DNA of 61,217 nucleotides, from IMG/VR virus record IMGVR_UViG_3300035128_000109, positions 1 to 61,217 of that record. One strand, given 5' to 3'. The position numbers and the translations under genes were made by a program. Of the stretch, positions 59,625-61,217 are shown piece after piece. The notes beneath the pieces are model-generated. The model was given only the letters and a program-made list of their open reading frames with translations, ran no database searches and was not told where the DNA came from. This stretch comes from a virus. The number at the start of each line of letters is the position of its first letter. The stretch's first letter is position 1.

Positions 59625-59852
59625 GCCTAACGGGGCGCGTGATAAGCTGCCAACGGAGTACGGGGCAGGCTAGACGCCGTTTTCATAGCGGGATTTACGG
59701 ATGCGTTCATCTACATATCTAATAATTTGCCTATAAATTTCATTTCTGTAGTCGGCTTCTTCTTTTGAGATATAAGCATCCGTTTCACTTGTAGGCTGTT
59801 CGGAAACGGGAGTTTCCCCGTACCGTTGGACAGCTTCATTACGAAGTTCGGC
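59625..59852 (-). other. attC-4 recombination site with long loop
   Basis: Left arm GCCGAAC (59852-59846) with CGTAATGAAGCTG and CCAACGGTACGGGG pairs with the right arm, ending in a perfect GTTAGGC (59631-59625). The two arms are about 150 nt apart; the loop holds the C-terminal coding part of the gene 59670-60035. Confidence 0.75.
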
Positions 59853-60035
59853 GTCGCGTAGACTTCCAACCCCCGCCTGTCGCACGTCATGACAATTCCA
59901 ACAAATCACGAAATGTGGGAAATTAGCATCATCGGGAACCAAAACGTCTGACTCTGTGAAATCATTACAAGAAGGACACCAGGCATGACCTCCATAAGGT
60001 TCCACGAGTTTATATTTTGATTTACTCAAGTTCAT
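59670..60035 (-). CDS. Zinc-ribbon protein, integron cassette
   Basis: 121 residues; ribosome-binding site CAGGAGA. CPSC and CWNC form a zinc ribbon in the first 50 residues; the rest includes an attC-encoded peptide (AELRNEAVQRYGETPVSEQP) and a charged helix. Function unknown. Confidence 0.65.
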   Translation of the reverse strand: MNLSKSKYKLVEPYGGHAWCPSCNDFTESDVLVPDDANFPHFVICWNCHDVRQAGVGSLRDAELRNEAVQRYGETPVSEQPTSETDAYISKEEADYRNEIYRQIIRYVDERIRKSRYENGV

Positions 60036-60081
60036 TTGCTATCTCCTGTTTTTGCAAGTAAGACGCCGTGCTTCGTAATTG

Positions 60082-60157
60082 ATCACGCGCGCCGTTCGAC
60101 CGGGCGATTGTGGTCGCTCCCCAGACCACATGAGCGACGCCGAACGGTGGCGCGGAT
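60082..60157. repeat. Cassette leader hairpin C
   Basis: Arms ATCACGCGCGCCGTTCG (60082-60098) and CGAACGGTGGCGCGGAT (60141-60157), plus inner GTGGTC/GACCAC (60110-60115, 60124-60129). Begins at the attC core and leads into the 59670-60035 cassette. Confidence 0.65.
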
Positions 60158-60937
60158 GAGCCGCCAACGGAGTACAGGGGGGGGTTAGCATCCTGTTTCC
60201 ATAGCGGTCGGCAGGGCGTGTTTGAGAAGATACCCGCCGATAAACTCTGTATAGGCTGGCGGGATTGCTTCTGCCAATTCTCGCCTATTCATCCAGTCAA
60301 TATCTTGTGCAATTGAACCGTCCTTTCGATCAAAATTATTTCCAACACACGATATTGCTTGCGCTCCGTTTCGGAATGCAGAATACCCGTGAAAGGCGTT
60401 GGTAAATAATTTGCGACACTGGCACGTTGCAGGAGCAAAATAAATAGGCGGGTTTACTTCAAATAACCTGTGCCTAATCAGTGGCAATCCAAACATTGTT
60501 CCACAAAGCATCAACGGATTGCGAAGTGGTGCGCCTGGTACATTTTCTATTACAAAAGGCTTTTTTGTTCTCATAAGTAGTTTTCTAACCGGCACAATTA
60601 ATTTTGGATACTTTTTTGTTGATAAACCCTTTAGTCTGGAATACCTTTGGCATGGCGGGCTTGCATGAAAAGCGTCAAATATATCAGCGAATTCTCGTAT
60701 AGCTTGCAAGGCATCCATTTTGTGAAATTCAAAAGGATAGCGAGGCTGATCTTCGACATCAAACCCTACGACTTCGAACCCTGCTCGATAGTATCCCATC
60801 CCTGCTCCGCCAGCCTTGCAAAATAGGTCGGCTATTTTTGGCTAGACACAAAAGCCCTGCCCTTTTCGCTTGTAGGATGTTGAGATAACGGGATTGCTCC
60901 CTGTACCGTTGGTCGGTCTCCATTCGCTTGTTAGGGC
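60139..60937 (-). other. attC-3, arms split by the methyltransferase gene
   Basis: Left arm at 60937-60900 (GCCCTAAC, GCGAATGGAG, CCAACGG, TACAGGG) pairs with the right arm at 60182-60139 (plus strand GCCGAAC, GCGGATGAG, CCAACGG, TACAGGG), about 32 matches in 40 with extrahelical bases. The arms are about 720 nt apart, and the methyltransferase gene lies wholly in the loop. In ordinary attC sites the loop is a few to about 100 nt. Confidence 0.7.
60185..60841 (-). CDS. C5 cytosine DNA methyltransferase, no canonical start
   Basis: 218 residues counted from the first codon after an in-frame TAG (60844-60842). Motif I IADLFCKAGGAGMGYYRAGF, motif IV SPPCQRYS (catalytic Cys), motif VI VIENVPG, motif VIII RHRLFE, and motif X AIPPAYTEFIGG are all present. 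Motif I lies upstream of the first ATG (60799), so a start there would delete the SAM site. Between TAG and motif I only CCA-AAA-ATA-GCC is available; ATA at 60835-60833 is the only near-start. The TAG may replace an original ATG (TAG-CCA-AAA for ATG-CCA-AAA). Target and activity unknown. Confidence 0.75.
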   Translation of the reverse strand, partial: PKIADLFCKAGGAGMGYYRAGFEVVGFDVEDQPRYPFEFHKMDALQAIREFADIFDAFHASPPCQRYSRLKGLSTKKYPKLIVPVRKLLMRTKKPFVIENVPGAPLRNPLMLCGTMFGLPLIRHRLFEVNPPIYFAPATCQCRKLFTNAFHGYSAFRNGAQAISCVGNNFDRKDGSIAQDIDWMNRRELAEAIPPAYTEFIGGYLLKHALPTAMETGC

Positions 60938-60979
60938 GAACGGCCCTTGCAAGTCTAGTGGTTTTGATCTCGAAATCAT
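60842..60979 (-). CDS. Small cassette ORF in frame with the methyltransferase
   Basis: 45 residues: starts ISRSKPLDLQGPFALTSEWR, ends at the TAG directly before and in the same frame as the methyltransferase, so read-through would fuse the two. Most of it is encoded by the attC-3 left arm. Weak evidence for a functional protein. Confidence 0.3.
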   Translation of the reverse strand: MISRSKPLDLQGPFALTSEWRPTNGTGSNPVISTSYKRKGQGFCV

Positions 60980-61031
60980 GATTGTTTGGACACCTTTTAC
61001 CTTTCAGCGAAAGCCCTTACAAAGCGAATTG

Positions 61032-61107
61032 CATCCGCGCCACCGTTAGGGCGAGCGATTGGGGCCGCTCTTTGGCTCCATGAGTTCGCCCTAACGGCGC
61101 AGCGGAT
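61032..61107. repeat. Cassette leader hairpin B
   Basis: Imperfect 22-bp arms at 61032-61053 and 61086-61107 sharing CCGTTAGGGCGA and its complement; 19 of 22 match. Same design as hairpins A and C. After the second arm comes GAT-CAATTCGC-like sequence shared with the other cassettes. Confidence 0.65.
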
Positions 61108-61217
61108 AAGCTACACAGGGCGGGCTTGTATCCGCTGCCATAACGGTTAATTCTTCTCGCTTGCAAGCTGTTCAGGGTTAGTAGCCTGCCCTGTGATAGC
61201 TTCATTCGCAAGTTCGG
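61089..61217 (-). other. attC-5 reaching the window edge
   Basis: Right arm ends GTTAGGG (61095-61089). On the minus strand the left arm GCGAATGAAGCTATCACAGGG near 61206-61186 pairs with GCGGATAAGCTACACAGGG of the right arm, with an extrahelical T. The left core (CCGAAC, 61217-61212) sits exactly at the window end. Confidence 0.65.
61147..61217 (-). CDS. Cassette ORF end, cut by the window edge
   Basis: Open frame ending ELANEAITGQATNPEQLASE and a TAA at 61149-61147; it continues to the window end. SELANEA/AELRNEA-type peptides are encoded by attC left arms in this array, as in the 59670 gene. If the ends join directly, the same frame extends through bases 1-60 on the minus strand (LSVERIFKWDPIANSELANE) but has no start codon. 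Confidence 0.35.
   Translation of the reverse strand, partial: ELANEAITGQATNPEQLASEKN

Noticed and set aside
1-61217. tRNA and rRNA genes
   Set aside because: No cloverleaf with conserved TTCGA/GGTTCGAAT arms and no rRNA-like stretch was recognised by eye; a tRNAscan run would be needed to exclude one.

Overview
The window reads as the genome of a temperate, long-tailed (siphovirus-type) phage, about 61 kb, that carries its own integron. Recognisable late genes are small and large terminase, portal, MuF-like head protein, prohead protease, scaffold, decoration and major capsid proteins, head-tail connectors, tail tube, a frameshifted tail-assembly chaperone, tape measure and tail-tip/fibre proteins. 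A phage-type tyrosine integrase is present and there is no sheath gene. The host is not directly readable. Thr/Pro-rich linkers in secreted proteins, an SH3-type lipoprotein and about 50% GC resemble Chloroflexota (Anaerolineae-like) proteins, but that is only an inference. Both window ends lie in the same kind of gene-cassette array on the same strand, which fits a circular or circularly permuted genome cut inside the array.

Layout. 2.4-15.6 kb (minus strand): early/replication genes, including a Topo VI-A-like (mini-A) protein, a degenerate GGDEF protein, a DUF5131 protein, a protein with an SSB-like tail, an N4/N6 DNA methyltransferase, an ASCH protein, primase, a DnaB-like helicase, a helicase-loader-like protein and a DenV/T5orf172 fusion. 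They are read from several sigma70-like promoters, and the block ends at a LexA-like wHTH regulator. 15.65-20.05 kb (plus strand): small genes divergent from that regulator, with a membrane protein, a cluster of about 12 inverted repeats, an SH3 lipoprotein and a RecU-like resolvase, closed by an intrinsic terminator. 58.4 down to 20.1 kb (minus strand): the late region, read from integrase through terminase, head and tail genes to a distal block of sugar-modifying enzymes. Two plus-strand, AT-rich accessory inserts (44.9-45.7 and 49.9-50.2 kb) and a secreted beta-helix protein plus a GT87-like membrane protein interrupt the head genes.

The integron. An unmistakable IntI integrase with the IntI-specific extra domain lies at 1069-2064. 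The canonical core site GTTGGGC follows directly after its stop codon. A co-directional array then runs leftward: a coiled-coil ORF, a two-gene toxin-antitoxin-like cassette with its own promoter, a cassette split by the window ends, a cytosine methyltransferase cassette and two zinc-ribbon cassettes, up to the phage integrase at 59301. I could pair long imperfect palindromes with extrahelical bases (attC sites) for five cassettes. In one of them the two attC arms lie about 800 nt apart with the methyltransferase gene in the loop. The array has the reverse-integron arrangement, with intI co-directional and attI at its 3' end, so the intI promoter could also drive the cassettes.

How it works together: the phage has its own replication set (primase, helicase, loader, SSB-like and resolvase candidates), several DNA-modification or repair genes, and tail and sugar genes for host recognition. 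The integron adds an exchangeable set of small defence/counter-defence-type genes. The hexamer GCCGGC is hugely over-represented in the phage backbone, including intI, and absent from the cassettes and plus-strand inserts, which suggests intI is a long-term resident and the cassettes are newcomers.
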